Source of the DNA: Clavelina lepadiformis
Taxonomy: Eukaryota > Chordata > Ascidiacea > Aplousobranchia > Clavelinidae
NCBI RefSeq assembly: GCF_947623445.1
Contig: NC_135247.1
Coordinates: 14,758,501 to 14,822,500 of the forward strand
Length of the DNA: 64,000 nucleotides
Reading direction: 5' to 3'
Below the pieces are notes generated by a model. That model did no database searches, was not told the DNA's origin, and worked only from the letters and a program-made list of their open reading frames with translations. The position numbers and the translations under genes are program-made. This document shows, in pieces, positions 1-15,215 of this stretch (positions are counted from its first letter, which is position 1; every line of letters begins with the position of its first letter).

Positions 1-429
1 CGTTATAGGCTAACTTACAGAATCTCTAGTTTTTGAGTTGCAGAAATAGGAAAATAGGTTGGTTTGTGAGAATCGCTATTTTACGTATGAATATTAGAAT
101 ATGAGTATGACATGAAATCATTTGACAAACACAAATCGAAAACTTGTTTAAGGTAGCCTATACACCGTATAAGGCTATACTCGCACATTTAAGTCACTGG
201 CATACAGGTCTCGCTTCGTGACTCTTCGTCGCCCAGTGGATTTTACTGCATGACAAAAACTCACCGTTACGGAAGTTATAACATGTAGCAACTTAACACT
301 TATAAATGTCAATTTTTGTTCGTTGCACCATTTTTGAAAATAACTACAGAAATCTTATAATGGCTAGCAACGATTTTTGCAAGACATTATTAATTCTTAT
401 ACGTTGCTTTGAAAAGAAAAAAAAACGAA

Positions 430-800
430 CCGGAGTCGAACTTTTCCCAATTGTAGCCACTTTTTCAGTGCAATAATTTCATCCAATAGTTATAGAAAGC
501 GTGTTTCTATTGCTTATTTTAAAACGTTTAAAGCCTTTACCTACTCATGAAATTCCTTGAGCTGACGAATTGCTACTTAGCCTGTGTAGTTAAAGAAATT
601 AAAAAATGATTTGCTGGAAAATATCACTCGAACCAGGAGCGAACTGTATATTAGCAAGCTTGCTCAACCTAAGCCCGAAGCGGAACGAATGCACGCGCCC
701 GATGCAAACCTGAACCGAAGTAGAACAGGCCAAATACAATTTTGTAAAACCTTAGCCGGAGTTAAATCGTATTCCACTGCGGTTAGACTTCCTGGTAATA
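430..800 (-). repeat. Partial copy of the 57.5-kb hAT-like repeat
   Basis: Read on the reverse strand this segment matches 57472-57800. Shared words include 'ggagcgaactgtatattagc', 'aagcttgctcaacct', 'gatgcaaacctgaacc' and 'aataatttcatccaatagtt', in the same order. It stops near 'ccactgcggttagacttcctg', which corresponds to the left terminus of the complete copy. Only about the first third of the element is present, so this is a fragment or an internally deleted copy. Confidence 0.7.
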
Positions 801-1034
801 ATACTCCCTGTTGTTTATTGGAACAAGACGGGTAAACCCGGGAGTGCTTAGGATTAGGAGAAAATTGGAAGCTGGTGAGATTAGTGCTAAGCTTTCGGGC
901 TCGGGTTTTTCACATTTCTAATTTTACTTTGACCGTTGCTTTTAAGCCGCTTAATTGTATTTTATCTACCGCTGTATAATAGAATAGCCCTAAGCAAGAC
1001 ATTAAGTTTGGCCTCACAGCATCAAGGGAGAACC

Positions 1035-1880
1035 TCGTACAACCAGAGCTGAGCAACCGCAATTTTAAAAAGAGCGTAACTCACGCACTCGCTCATTAAC
1101 GAAAAAATAACGTTGCTCATGCTTTAGCACTTTTTAGTTAATACATAGTATTTTCACTCCGGCGCATTTTCGAACACCAATCGCATTCATATCTTGCGAA
1201 TTTGCATTGTAAAACGTGTGTCTAACTGTATTTGTGATTGCTTATATCATTATTTGTTGCAAATGTTACGAAATTTCATGGAATCTTTTGCTGAGAAGTT
1301 CTTTTTAGTCACACCTGCCACAAAAGATTAATATAGACGACTAGAGTATAAAAAAAACTTTCTATAATTGTAGATGCCGACTTTCATCATTTAATATTCT
1401 TCAATTTCAAAGCACATGTTGGTTAAGGTTAAGTTGTAAAAATAACGTCAACGTGAAGCTAATTATGACACTATATGACGACAACTATAATCTCATTCTT
1501 TGTCAGCTTAAAAACCAAAGCGTTTATATGGAACCACCATAACATTATACTGATGTGCTTAGTGTTGCGTATTGTGTTGTTTACTTTTGCCATTAACTTT
1601 GCCGAGCAACAATTGTGCATGAAATTAGTTTCAAAGCAGCAAGTTTTTTATTCACTACAGTTTTACGGCAGTCCAAAATACTAAAATTTTCTAAATCCAA
1701 CCGTTGTATCCATTTTGTGCGTTCATAGCGTTGTTGGTGCAAAAAAAGCGACGAGCGAAAAACCTTTAAAAATGAGCGCGTTTGTGGTTCCGTTCTTACG
1801 CTGAAAATGGAGCAACGCTTCTGAAAAAAAGAGCGCTTTCAAAATTGAGAGCGTTCGTGCTCATACCTCCGCGTACAACG
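1035..1880. repeat. Possible inverted-repeat element, poorly bounded
   Basis: Arms at about 1035-1110 and 1735-1880 are both rich in GAGCG/CGCTC words and resemble each other in inverted orientation (for example 'caattttaaaaagagcg' against the reverse complement of 'cgctttcaaaattgagagcg'). I could not find a convincing target-site duplication, so boundaries and family are uncertain. Confidence 0.3.
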
Positions 1881-2063
1881 CTTCCAGGTTTCAAAATTCC
1901 GTCGTACCAAACCATACCAACGAAATGATAGGAATGGTATGAGGTTATATTTATACGGATTTCTCAAGCAAATCGCAAATACAATTAAAACATAATATGT
2001 GCTGTAGCCTATATAGCCTACAATTAATGGTAACCAATTGCAGAGAGAAAAAGTTTATGATTG

Positions 2064-3642
2064 CTATTGCCGTCCAGAACAAATGAGTGGCCCAAGTGTA
2101 TGCCATCCAAATTCGGCTGAACCGTCAGTATCACCAAAAAATAGTCCAGTCACAGGCAGCACTTCCTTATCTGTAAGATATCCTTCATCTGATGTTTCTG
2201 GGGCCGTGTTTCGGTCGCAATTGCATTTCTTACTTGAATCGACACAGGTTCCTTCAATCAAAAAGCAAATTAAATTGTATCCTAAATCACATTTAACAAA
2301 TTATGGCTGTTGCTCATTGTTAATAGCTCACATTCATCCTGGGGGGAACAATCCGTGATGTGTAAAGGAATTATGAGAAAATTATCACTTCCACTTTCAC
2401 CAACTGACCTGTTTCACCGCAAGCGCAGTAACCGCTTCTCCGTGACGTGGCTCCTCCCCAGTAATGTATTTGAGTTCCATCACGTGACACCCAAGAAGCA
2501 TGATCCACTCCACCGTCGAAAAATATGACACTTGCCCTACAGCGATACTATACACAAATGTTAAAAGATATTTAAAGTTGCTGGGTTAAAGCCTTCCGTG
2601 ATTTTTAGATTATTACGGCTATATATAGAAGTTTCATTAATTTACTTTGATATACTGACGGCAACTGGTCGAACGTTCGATTAATGCAACAATTTGATCC
2701 ATGTCGACATTGTAACGGATCCTACGTCGGAAGCATTTTGGTGCTGCACATTTAGGCACAGCCATTTCTTCCATTGTGTCATGTTCAATAACTGTCTCTT
2801 AAAATACAAATTGAAAAACGCCAATAAAGTATAAATTAATATTTTGCGTATAAAAATATCCCATACCTGTTTCTGCTGATGTGAAGTTGCAGTAAGCGTA
2901 AAACGGCGCGACTTGATAGGGATCAGGAGATATCAAATAAGTTCCCGAATATTTCTTGTTTGAAATATGGTCGCAAGATGGCGGTGCGGAAAAAGCCTCT
3001 AACCATGTGATATTGAATTTAAGACACATGTTCGTCGTTATCATGTTACAAAAATAGCAAAGTGCTTTTAGCATGTATGGGGGATTTCCTTCTATTTGTG
3101 AAGAATTTTTCAACCCACTGATTGTTACAAAATAGAAATTTTTCCTTATGGACAAATAACTCTATACATTAAATAAAAATTAAAGATACCGCAATGAGAA
3201 ATTATATGACTACATACGACTCCAAATACACGATGTCTTACGGAATTTTGCTTTTAATTCGTCAAGTTCTGATTGCATTTTATCTAGCTCCCTGGCTGTG
3301 TTATCACTTTGTCCTGGTTCGCCCTGTTGGTAAAAAACCTCCACGCTTTATCATATATAAGTGCAAAAAACTTTGAGTTTTCAAAGAATGTATTTTTCTA
3401 TGATATGTATTCTACGTATAACTCACCTTAGGGCCTTTTTCTCCTTTATTACCCCGAGGTCCGATTTTTCCAGGTTTCCCTTGTTGCTGGGGTCCAATGG
3501 GGTTAAGATTTGGGTTTACAGTTTGACCTTCGGATCCATAAAAGTAGTTGTAAACCGTGTTGCCCAAACAGCTTCTTCCATCATCTGGCTGGCTTAGTGC
3601 CCCTAATATCAAGCTTAACATGGATAAAAATTTTAGATACAT
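2064..3642 (-). CDS. Secreted collagen-like protein with CNTNAP/fibrinogen-type C-terminal domain (copy A)
   Basis: Six exons join in frame: 3642-3427, 3323-3242, 2998-2867, 2797-2646, 2547-2409 and 2251-2064, giving 302 residues. All introns are GT-AG. In order the protein has a signal peptide (MYLKFLSMLSLILGALSQ), a cysteine-bearing segment, about seven Gly-X-Y triplets across the exon 1/2 junction, a short heptad coiled coil, then about 200 residues starting APPSCDHI with GTYLISP and CNFTSAETG. The last part carries YWGGA, CACG, CNCD, GYLTDKEVLPVT and WHTLGPL. These motifs recall the fibrinogen-like region of contactin-associated proteins and related collagen-tailed proteins. I infer a secreted trimeric extracellular or humoral protein. 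The exact family name and ligand are unknown. The start is the first ATG giving a clean signal peptide; an upstream in-frame codon would extend it without need. Confidence 0.82.
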
Positions 3643-3959
3643 CTTTATGTTGTTCCTAATAGAAATCTGCAAATGCAAACTGTGAAACAACATCTGTTTC
3701 AGAAACGAATTTTGATAAAACCATTTTTGCCGATTTTGAGTGGCAAAAGATTTTTTTTCAAATGAACTGATGTTTTATTGTAAGTGGTAAAGTGAAGCCA
3801 TAGAAAGTTTACCATCTTACAGCAAATATATTGGAAGCTTGTCTAATTAACGTTAATTGAGTCTGAAATTTTGCACATAGCTTATAAATAGTTTCTAGAC
3901 GCTAGTAGCGTTATTTAAGTATTTAGAAAATAGCAGGAACATTAAGCTAAGGTCACCTT

Positions 3960-4140
3960 GTTTTTTGAAAGTAACTACTTCACCATACGTAGGTTACCAG
4001 CCTGTTATTAAAGACAGGTGCTGTAGTTAAGATAATGGGTACATGCAAGAAATTGATTTTAGCTATTTATAGTTAGGAATTAGATTTGAATAAATTTTAA
4101 TTCTTTAGTAAAGGTAGGTTTAGATAACTATGATTTACAA
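3960..4140. repeat. Dispersed diverged repeat (partner near 19.55 kb)
   Basis: This segment shares order and words with 19545-19745 on the same strand: 'cttcaccata', 'gttaccagcctgt'-like text, 'gaatgggta.atgca', then 'ttagatttgaa' and 'ggtaggtttag' against 'ttagatttaga' and 'ggttaggttta'. The copies are well diverged and I cannot define ends or a family. Confidence 0.4.
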
Positions 4141-4932
4141 AGTAACATTTAAGTTAATAAAAAAAATGTAAAAAATGACTTCGAAAGTTTGATTGTTCCG
4201 GGTGATAACCTTTTTTAATTTTTAAACGTTCCTTAGCCAGGGAGAATGATTGGCTAAAGGGATCAAAGTTCATGATTTTGAACATGTAGGTAAGTTATAT
4301 GAGCACGTATGTAGAAATTTCGTACCAGAAAACTAAGTTGCCTACACGTGAGCAATTCTAAGTTACAGGCTATGGGTTGGTAGCCTACATTTTTCCTCTA
4401 CAATGACCACCGAAATTTTTGGTACAAAATATCACCTAAATACGAGTGAACTATATGCGATTATGTTTAGCTTACGTATTGGTTTTACCTCTCAAGCCCA
4501 AAAGAAAATTTTAAGGCTTTTCTTGCCCAGGGTAAGTGACGTTTTAAAATTTACTTGCCCACAGAAAGGTTTTTTCTTGCCATATTCATTCCTAGATTGG
4601 ATCTGCATGTCTACAAGAAAATTAATACTACTGCAGATTATTTCATCTTGAAGTAAATTTTCTGGTTAAATTGAATGCTATTACTGCTGTATCGTGTATA
4701 ATGCTTTGCCAGCTTAAAAAATTGCCGTTTCAATATCAAAGATAAGTTATAACAAATTTCGCTCCAGGCTTAAATTCTGATATTTCTGGATATGACGGTG
4801 GAATCAATCTAAATCCTTTCACTATAATGAATTAAACGCCTTGATATGTACATAAACTGTAATAAAACATAAACTGTTGTAATAAAAACTCCTTGCACTT
4901 GGGATATTCATCGCCAACTGATATATCTTAGG

Positions 4933-5560
4933 CTAGGGTTGCCATACGTCAGGATTTTACCTGACATGTCAGGGAATTTAGTGCTCAAATCTGCGTCAGG
5001 GAGAAATGCTAAAATGTGCCTAAAAGGCCGGAATGTATTTTAGTCCAAGTTTTTCTAGATTGCCACCTTTTTCTATGTCGCGAACATTCTCAGCTCGTCA
5101 AAACTGTCTGCAACTCGTTTATGACGTAAGTTGTTTACTACCTTTTAAGATGAACAGCATTAGGGTTTGGCTTGTTCTAGTCGTTGAAGTCGTTTATGGA
5201 ATGTTGCATCAGTGACGAAGAATTTACTGCACTGCCAGCACATAAGAAATGGTGCAGGTAATTTCAAAAGTTAAAAAATGCTGAATGTCACTCAGAATTA
5301 CTGGGTTGGGTTGAGCAGGCGTTTTCACTGATGCAGAGTCAGTGGACATGTGACAACCAGGCCACGTGACTCTATGTCACGTTATAGCCTACGTGCGAAA
5401 AAGGCATCTGCATCAGAAATGATAATGTGGGGACCTTGATTGAACTGGTTCAGAAATTGGAAAACAAATACGTCAGAGGTCAAACTTGGTCAAGATGATG
5501 CAACTTTTGAAGAAAAACAACGAACGGACAAAAAAGATTTATGATAAAAAAGATGGGATG
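4933..5560 (+). mobile_element. Degenerate hAT-superfamily transposon fragment
   Basis: A terminus-like start ('agggttgccatacgtcagg') is followed by eroded coding sequence. At 5310-5348 the forward frame reads VEQAFSLMQSQWT, which resembles the C-terminal dimerisation region of hAT transposases (typically VERxFSLMxxxWTDxRNR). The frame breaks soon after and there is no intact open frame. The right end is not defined. Confidence 0.5.
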
Positions 5561-7076
5561 TTTTTTTTGCGAGTCTAAGAGGGTTGATGAGATACAGTAA
5601 AAAAACGAGTGCATTAAAACGTGATTACCAAAATTACATTTTTTGGGCGACTGAAGGCTATAATAAAAGTGTATTCTGTTGCTGCCGGGGTATTCATTTT
5701 TTTGCAGGCGATTTATCAATAGGTAAGTGTACGTTAAATAACATTTACAGACAAAAGACAGAAATAAGATGACCATTGAAACAATGAAAGGAATTTTAAC
5801 AGTTCAGTACAACTTTAAAAGCATGTCTTATGGGGAATAGTATGTGTTTTTGAAGTCCAACAAGAGCTTGTTGAAAAAAATCAGATGTTCGGAAAAGAAC
5901 GATTGGTACGAGGGAGAGTTTAGGCTATATAGAGAATATTGTTTACAAACAGCTATACGTTCATTACTTGTAATTACCTTGGAGCGTATTTTGTAAAAAT
6001 TCTGTGCTAATTTTCGTTTTCATAAATGTTACTGTTTAAAAGAAAATTTGCATTCGTGTGTTGGAGTGCAACATTTCTTTGCTGTTTTTGTATTGTTTCG
6101 TGTTTATCACAAAAAAGCAATGGCGGCAATGTACTTTGGTAATATTCTAAAGTTAGTTAACTAGTCAATGCAACTGAGGTAAATTTGTCAAGGATTGCGC
6201 ATTATCAAATATGGTAAGCCTACCTTAGACTAGATTATTTTCAGACTGGAAACGCAACCTGTCAAAAAAAATTAGAGTAAGAATAGACCAAACTTGTCAG
6301 GAAAATCACCGTTGACATCGTATTATGATTCATTTAAATTATAGACGCCTAAAAGCAATCTATCTAATTTAACCGGAAATTTTCACAATGCTGCTCGACA
6401 CTGGCGAAAAACAAATTGGTTAATCAATCTACAACGCACAGATGCCATTAAAAAAGGATAGTTGAAAAAGCCAGATGACACAATGGTTCGTCCAACGCTA
6501 CAGTATTGTTTTCTAACTCAAGATACGTTGGACGGTATATGAAATCCTTTAGCTTCGTTCCGCTTTGCGTTGAAACTTTTTTCTTCTTTTAGTTTACTCA
6601 GAGAAAACATTCACTTTGCTATGCGGTAACAATGTAGCGTTCTGTAATAGTCTCACGGCGGCAACCTTACGGCTGCAACTCACATTCAGACATTGTTTTG
6701 TATTTGTGTAAATTACTCTATGATATTCAGCTGATCTGAATTGCCTCAGGCAGATCGCGCAAAGAAAAACGATTGCATAGTTTAATTAGGGTACAACATG
6801 GACATCATACTTTGCAATAATTTTAAGGTAGAAGTCTTCATTATACTTTTTTCTTTTGCCTCAGGCTACAGTGCAAAGAAAGGCGACTGCATAGTTTATA
6901 TATATGACACCATAATTATGCACTTCTGCCAGTAAAGCAAAATAAATTTCAGTAAATAACAAGATTGAGAACGCGATGTTGAAAATTCACTTTCAACTGA
7001 GCGCTAAGGTAACTACTGCATTACAGAAGTAGAAATGAAATCAAATTCAGCTTCCTAATAAAAAGGCAGTTCTACT

Positions 7077-9107
<2,031 letters not shown>

Positions 9108-12100
9108 TTTCTACCAGAAATGCAGACTACATACAGTATAAATGACACACAAGATGTGTATTGTTAGATGACTATTGAAACTGCTATATGCAAACATACA
9201 GCTGATAGCATTCATACGGCAATGCACAATACTGTCAGACTTAAATGTAACAATGAAACAGAATACGGTTTGAAGCACATGACTGACCAAATAACTTATT
9301 CCGCCAAAGTAAGTAACTTGGCCTTTGTTTTGATGGAATAACTCTTAAAAAAATACAAGTTACATGAAAATTCATTCTAAACAGTGTTTTTGGTTTAGGC
9401 CTACATACGACAGGAAGGTGTCTACTATTACAGTGTGTAACTGGGAATGCACATTCTAGAACTGGTGTGTCAAACTAATTCGCACAGTGGACCAAAACTT
9501 ATGTTCACTTTATGTTGTTGGCGATTATTAAATCATTTGCTTGAACATAATTTTTTTATATTTTAAACAAATAGGATTTAATAATCCCAAACTAAATGAA
9601 AGTCAACTCAACATATTTCATCTTTAATTTAGGCCGAACTACTTTTTCTTAAAGTCAGGGGCAAGTCCAAAAACAAGTTGGCCTTAAATCAATGAGTAGT
9701 TGTCAATAAACATACTGGTGAAAGGATTTTTAATAATATGAAGTGGCCCAAAAGTTATTGCCGAAATTGTATCGCAATTTTGGTCCCATATTGTGACAAA
9801 GAGAGTAGTTATTATGACAGGTAATGTGCCTGATGACAGGGGCTTGTATTAGGAATTGTAGGTTGGCTAAAGCGTTTTGGTTGGAACATGTCTCCACAGG
9901 TATAATAGGCCTAGTAATCAGTGGTAAGTGATTAGTAGCCTAGCAGGCAATTTTTATTTTCAGCATAGGAATGTCACAGATGACAGTACATGAACTGATT
10001 AAGCTTTCTTGTTCTACCGCAATTACATGTATCCTAGACTGAAGAGTTTGCCATAGGCGCACTCAATACTTCTTTTCATGAGCTTCAGTGCTGCATGTAG
10101 GGTGCGTTATTTCTCACTTAATGATTTGGATAGAACTTCGGTGCACTCAATTTTCAATTGATTTAAAGATTGCTGTTATCAATTGTGGAAGCTATAAGGG
10201 GTTAACCAACCAGAATTGTTTTGTGATTGTTTACATGGATAGCATATCACCATCATATTACAGTATATTTACCTGAACTCTTACTACGAGAACTATCAGG
10301 GTACCACAAAACTTTGCATTTACCCTTTTGTGCTTTTGCAAATGCGTCTCATGCGTCTTAGTATTGTTTACCTTTCCACTTCAGCTGGCATTTTGAGACA
10401 GGGTTGTAGTATCTGAGCCACGAGTTTGTGCTGCAAAAACGTTTTCAGCTACGGGTGTGGCGCATGTTGCTCACGGCCAAAACCTGAGGTAATTATTTCT
10501 CAATTAAAGGCTGAAAGTGATCAGTGGACATCGTCTTATTCGCAAGAGATTTAATGGACAATTGAGTTGATTTGTTTTCAGTATTTTCTTTTATAAAGTA
10601 GCTTATACTCCATTGTTCCGTGCAATTATGTTTCGACATGTTCCAGACTTGTTGTAAATGCTTTGTATTCATTTTAATGATTTTCGGCTATGCCAACGTC
10701 TCGGTAGCAAAGCTGCTTTACTCAAGTACCATTTTTTAGTACTCGAAAGTTCACGCGTGTTATTATTTTCAACAACTACTTCTAAACCATTTACCTTAAC
10801 ATGAATGAGAATCTGACCTGATGACCTGTGCTCTACGTTGTATGCGTCACGACTCACGATATGCACACTTGACGCATCTGAGCCACAAGGTGCGCATGTC
10901 GGTCAATCTCTTAATTATCAACTCTGCCATTTTATTTCTTTTCTCGTTTTACAAGAATCTATACAGGAAAACCAGATTGAACAAACTCCGTTGGTTGTTT
11001 AAGAGCTGCAAACACTTTTTTGCGAGTGGGCCGTTTTTTGAGCAGAACTGTTCTAAAACGAATTTATAAAGGAAAATTACGTAAATGATCGTTACGTATA
11101 ATTGTATTCTACGCTTATTTTGATGTGCTATTTCGATCTATTGAAGTTTCAAGTTGTGAACAACATAAGATTTATACTATATTATTTTGTATAGGCTTAT
11201 AACGTATTTAGTAGTTAGACCACCGTTACCATTGTATGGAGACGGAGTGGTGTAATGTCATTAACTATAAAAGAAATCTGGACGAACTCTACTCACGCCT
11301 TTGTTTGATTCATCAAATTTTAAAATATTGAACGCAGTTTTCCTATATAGCCTATTATAGTTAGTGTAGAAAATATATGAAAATATCATTAGTGACATAT
11401 TAAAGTTGACCACTCTAAATGCTGCTAACTTTTTTTAAAACTCTACAGCGCACTTTGCAGACAAATTATTCCTAGACCAGGAATCGAATGAAAAAGTCAA
11501 GAAAAACCAGTTAGCATATTATTACATCTTGTTTTACTCGGGTGAGCGACATTTGATATTCACCGCGTGTGGGCCGACCCTGCACAGTGTAGTTTTCAAA
11601 CGCTAATTACTCAAAAATTACATGTCGTAAAGTAATCCGACAATCACAAGTTAGAAGAAAAATTCTTTGACTTTGTTCAAAATATCCATTTTGATAAGTT
11701 ACAAGTATGCCAATATTTTTCTTTGAAATGCCCAATGTGTGTGCCGAACTGGCAGACAAAAGTGCTGATAATGAAAAGAGAAAGCGCGTACACATAGGAT
11801 AAACCAAAGAGAGGAAGATTACGCGTTGATGCAATAGCGTTACCAGCGGGTAGCAAGCATATAACATCAGTATTTTAAGCCATTTAAATTTTAAACACTT
11901 ATTAGACAATCGAAACAGAAACATCGTTTGTTTACAGAGAATAATATTTTGTACATTGCCATGTATTAATTACGAGCGCCTGCGTGAAAAGTTTTATTAA
12001 AAACACTTCATTATTTTCTGCAATTTAAGCAAATACATGTTCAAAGCTGCTAAAAGAGTTATTGAACGATATTCCTTACACTGCTGTTCAAAAGATTCCA

Positions 12101-12131
12101 TGACATATGGCTTTGTTAAACGCAAATACTT
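9108..12131. other. Intergenic region, nothing recognised
   Basis: About 3 kb of AT-rich sequence between QPRT and copy B. Short open frames here lack splice context and family resemblance. The QPRT promoter presumably lies just above 9107, but I see no clear TATA box or motif cluster. Confidence 0.5.
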
Positions 12132-14846
12132 CTAACTTCTTCCAGTACATATTAAGGGGCCAAGCGTATGCCATCCAAATTCGGCTGAATCGTCAGTATC
12201 ACCAAAAAAGAGTCCAGTCACAGGCAGGGCATCCTTATCTGTAAGATATCCTTCATCTGATGTTTCTGGGGCCGTGTTTCGGTCGCAATTGCATTTCTGG
12301 CTTGGGTCGACACAGTTCCCTAAATTAAAGGTTCCAGAGTTACGCTTTTGTTAATTTTGGTTTGTTTAAGGCCTGCTTTGTGTTACAGATTTAGTTTAAC
12401 CTACCACGCAAAACTGTGATTTTGATGAGACGTTTAAAGTATCTGCAACCTCACCATAACTTATTACGGTTATACCAAAGATTACTAAGAAAGAATTGGA
12501 AACTTGCCAAAATACGCAAACGCGTCATGCTTCAGTGGGTAAAGAAATATCCGGCATGCGGAGCGATAGTAAAGTGAAGGTTGCTTGTTTGTTACTAAGC
12601 CTATGAGAAATGTTTGTCGTGCAGAAAACTGTTTGGGAATACATATTATTGTAAACATACAAGTTTACGTGTTTGGATTGCTTCACTTTTTTCCTTTAAA
12701 AGCAGTTTAAAACTACAAACATTTTTTCAGCAAAATATCTCATGTTGCAGGAAACACAGTATCATTCATTGCACAACTACACACTCCTTCATTTATATGC
12801 AGTTGTCCAACAATTTGGCAGTGAAACATTCAATTATATACTAGAATTATACATGTTGCTACAGCTTTTCTTATATCATATGTTTTTAGCTGGAAGAAAG
12901 ACATCTCATTTTTTTCAAATACTTTAAGGCTAAGCCGTCTTGAAAATATTGTAGTGCAGACTGTAAAGACTTTATTCTTTTCTTTCTAATGGTCTTTTGT
13001 AAATCCACAGTTACTTGTATCAATTATATAACGTAATAAAGTATATAACCTAATATTTGGTAAGCCTATGTAACATACTATTTAGTAAAAATTACAGAAA
13101 ATCCGAACTATTTTATTTGGGTAAGCCTATTAGCCATAAATATATATTCTATAAAACACATGTGTGTTTCATAAAAATTTCATTACTCTGGATTAAATGT
13201 TATCGCCTATTTAAAACGGATGACGTCACAAGGTTACCTATCTTTTCTTAGAAAGTTTTGGATAAACGCACTGCTCTACCTGTATGACCTTTCATCTTGA
13301 ACTGAATGTATAGCAAGATTTACGAAATACAGTACAACCATAAAGCCAACCTGTTTCACCGCATGCGCAGTAATCATTTCTTTGTGACGTAGCTCCTCCC
13401 CAGTAACGCATCTGTGTCCCATCACGTGATATCCATGAAGCAAAATCTTCATTGTCGCCATGGAAAATTAGGCTTGCTCTACAGCGATACTGTACACAAA
13501 TATAATATATGTAATCTTACTTTGAAAGTACATTTTCGTCGAGGTCGTCTAATTTACAACACTTTGCCAAGACGAACAATCGAACATGCTGTACATCGTA
13601 CAGTAATGTTTTATAAGGTTCTTCTCCGGATCGAGCTGGAATTTACTTGGCCTTAAAAGGAGTCATCTTCAGTAAAGTTTGGAATGAACTATGGTCAGAC
13701 TTTTTACAAACTACTTTTCGTGCCCTTGAATATCTACGGTGAAGCACCTCTTATACGACCAACATATTTGGTATTAAACAGTTAAGCTCTCACTTTGATA
13801 TACTGACGGCAATGTGAGGAACGGTTGATCAAAGCAACGATTTGATCCATGTCAACATTATAGCTAATCTTTCGTCGATAGCATTTGTGTGCTTTGCATT
13901 TAGGCACAGCTACTTCTTCCATAGTATCATGCTCAATAACTGTCTCTAAAATATAATTGGGAGGTGTTTGGCATTTGATTAACTTTTCGCTTTTAGTTTG
14001 TCTTATTAATTCTGTCAGACCTGTTTCAGCTGCAGTAAAGTTGCAGAAAACGAAAAAACGGTTGAACTTTACTGGGCTCCGGAGATATCAGATATGTTCC
14101 AGAAGATTCCTTGTCTTGAATGTGGTCACAAGATGAGGATGGAGCAGAAATGGTCTCTAAAATAAATCATTGAAACTTGTTTTACGTAACTAAACTTTTA
14201 CCATCGCATAGCAAGCAAGTTAAGATCAAGCGCACAATGCTAATTAAAATATGACAACAAAATACATTGTTTTATCTTTGGTATTTTAACAATTAAAAAC
14301 TTTTTTAAAACTGTTAAACACTTGCGGTGGCGCTAAAGTGTAGCCTATAGAACATATTAATGTAAAGTAAGTTCATGTGCGTATTTCTAAAAACTTACCT
14401 AATCTTTCTTTCAATGCCCTTAATTCACTTTTCATTCTTTCCAGCTCCCTGAAAGTGTAATAATCACGATGTCCTGGCTCACCCTATATAGACAAAAGAA
14501 GTACCTACAAGCACTAAGGTGATCACTTATTTAGGAACCAATCTTATGCGATAGAACTGGATAAAGTTAAATTATACATCAAATAATACGGTAAACGGCA
14601 ATAAAAAATAACCACCTTTGTGCCTTTTTGACCTCTAAAACCTCTATCACCGCGGGGCCCAACTTTACCAGGTTTTCCTTGTTGTTGGGAAACTACGGGG
14701 TTATGGTTGGGATTAATTGTTTGACCTTCCGGTCCATAAAAGTAATTGTGAACCGTGTTGCCCAAACAGCTTCTTTCATCCTCTGAAGTCTGGCAGAATG
14801 CACCCGATGCAATGGTTAAGACAAGTGACAGTAGCATTTCATGCAT
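12132..14846 (-). CDS. Secreted collagen-like protein with CNTNAP/fibrinogen-type C-terminal domain (copy B, possible frameshift)
   Basis: Exons 14846-14616, 14483-14399, 14156-14021, 13945-13794, 13489-13351 and 12319-12132 match copy A one for one in length and phase. The domain order is the same: signal peptide (MLLSLVLTIASGAFCQ), SCLGNTVHNYFYGPEGQ, Gly-X-Y triplets, coiled coil (RELERMKSELRALKERL), then the Cys-rich C-terminal domain ending WHTLGPLICTGRS. Exon 3 is one base too long: a run of six A at 14053-14058 (plus strand) shifts the frame just before the expected PFFVFCNFTAAETG segment. With five A the phase matches the next exon and the protein would be 309 residues. This could be a sequencing or assembly error or a recent loss of function. 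All other exons and splice sites are clean, which favours an error or a very young lesion. Confidence 0.75.
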
Positions 14847-14949
14847 GTTTATAAAACGAGTGTATCAGGTCTGTATATATAAATAGTTGGAAATTATGTT
14901 AGTAAATCAAATGTTATTTATAAGCTAGTTGTACATTACTGTGTTTTTT

Positions 14950-15215
14950 TCTCAGACTGTTACAAGTCTCCGTGAAGTTCCGGTTAACTCTGTGGCAATA
15001 CCAGCTGCCATACATTGTTCACTGTTCAAAGATTCTGAAAAGGTAATTTTAAAAATTTTTGTTGACAAAAACGATATTTTTGTTTTCTGTGCAGCCTGAC
15101 TTCTGATTTCAGTTGACTTCTTGCCTTGAGACTTCTTTGCCAAATTGTTCAACTTGCCTCGACTGGAGTCTTAAAATGTAAATGACTTAACTTGACTTGC
15201 GACAACCAATCCGAT
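14950..15215 (-). repeat. AAGTC-rich transposon copy, reverse orientation
   Basis: On the minus strand this matches 42950-43110: 'gcaagtcaagttaagtcatt', then 'ttttaagactc.ag', then an interior segment whose chance translation shares SQGK..NIRNQAKQKAKT-like text in both copies. That shows collinearity beyond the simple AAGTC motif. It is likely a non-autonomous DNA transposon fragment. Confidence 0.6.

Larger units (their letters stand above)
1..2063. other. Intergenic region, repeat remnants only
   Basis: I see no coding exon with splice sites and family resemblance here. The stretch holds a remnant of the repeat family found again near 57.5 kb (about 430-800). It also holds a possible pair of inverted arms rich in GAGCG/CGCTC words at about 1035-1110 and 1735-1880. 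Short open frames in it are unsupported. Confidence 0.5.
3643..7076. other. Intergenic region with transposon remnants
   Basis: Between copy A and QPRT I find no supported gene. The region holds a dispersed repeat near 3960-4140 and a hAT-like remnant at about 4933-5560. The rest is AT-rich unique-looking sequence. Confidence 0.5.
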
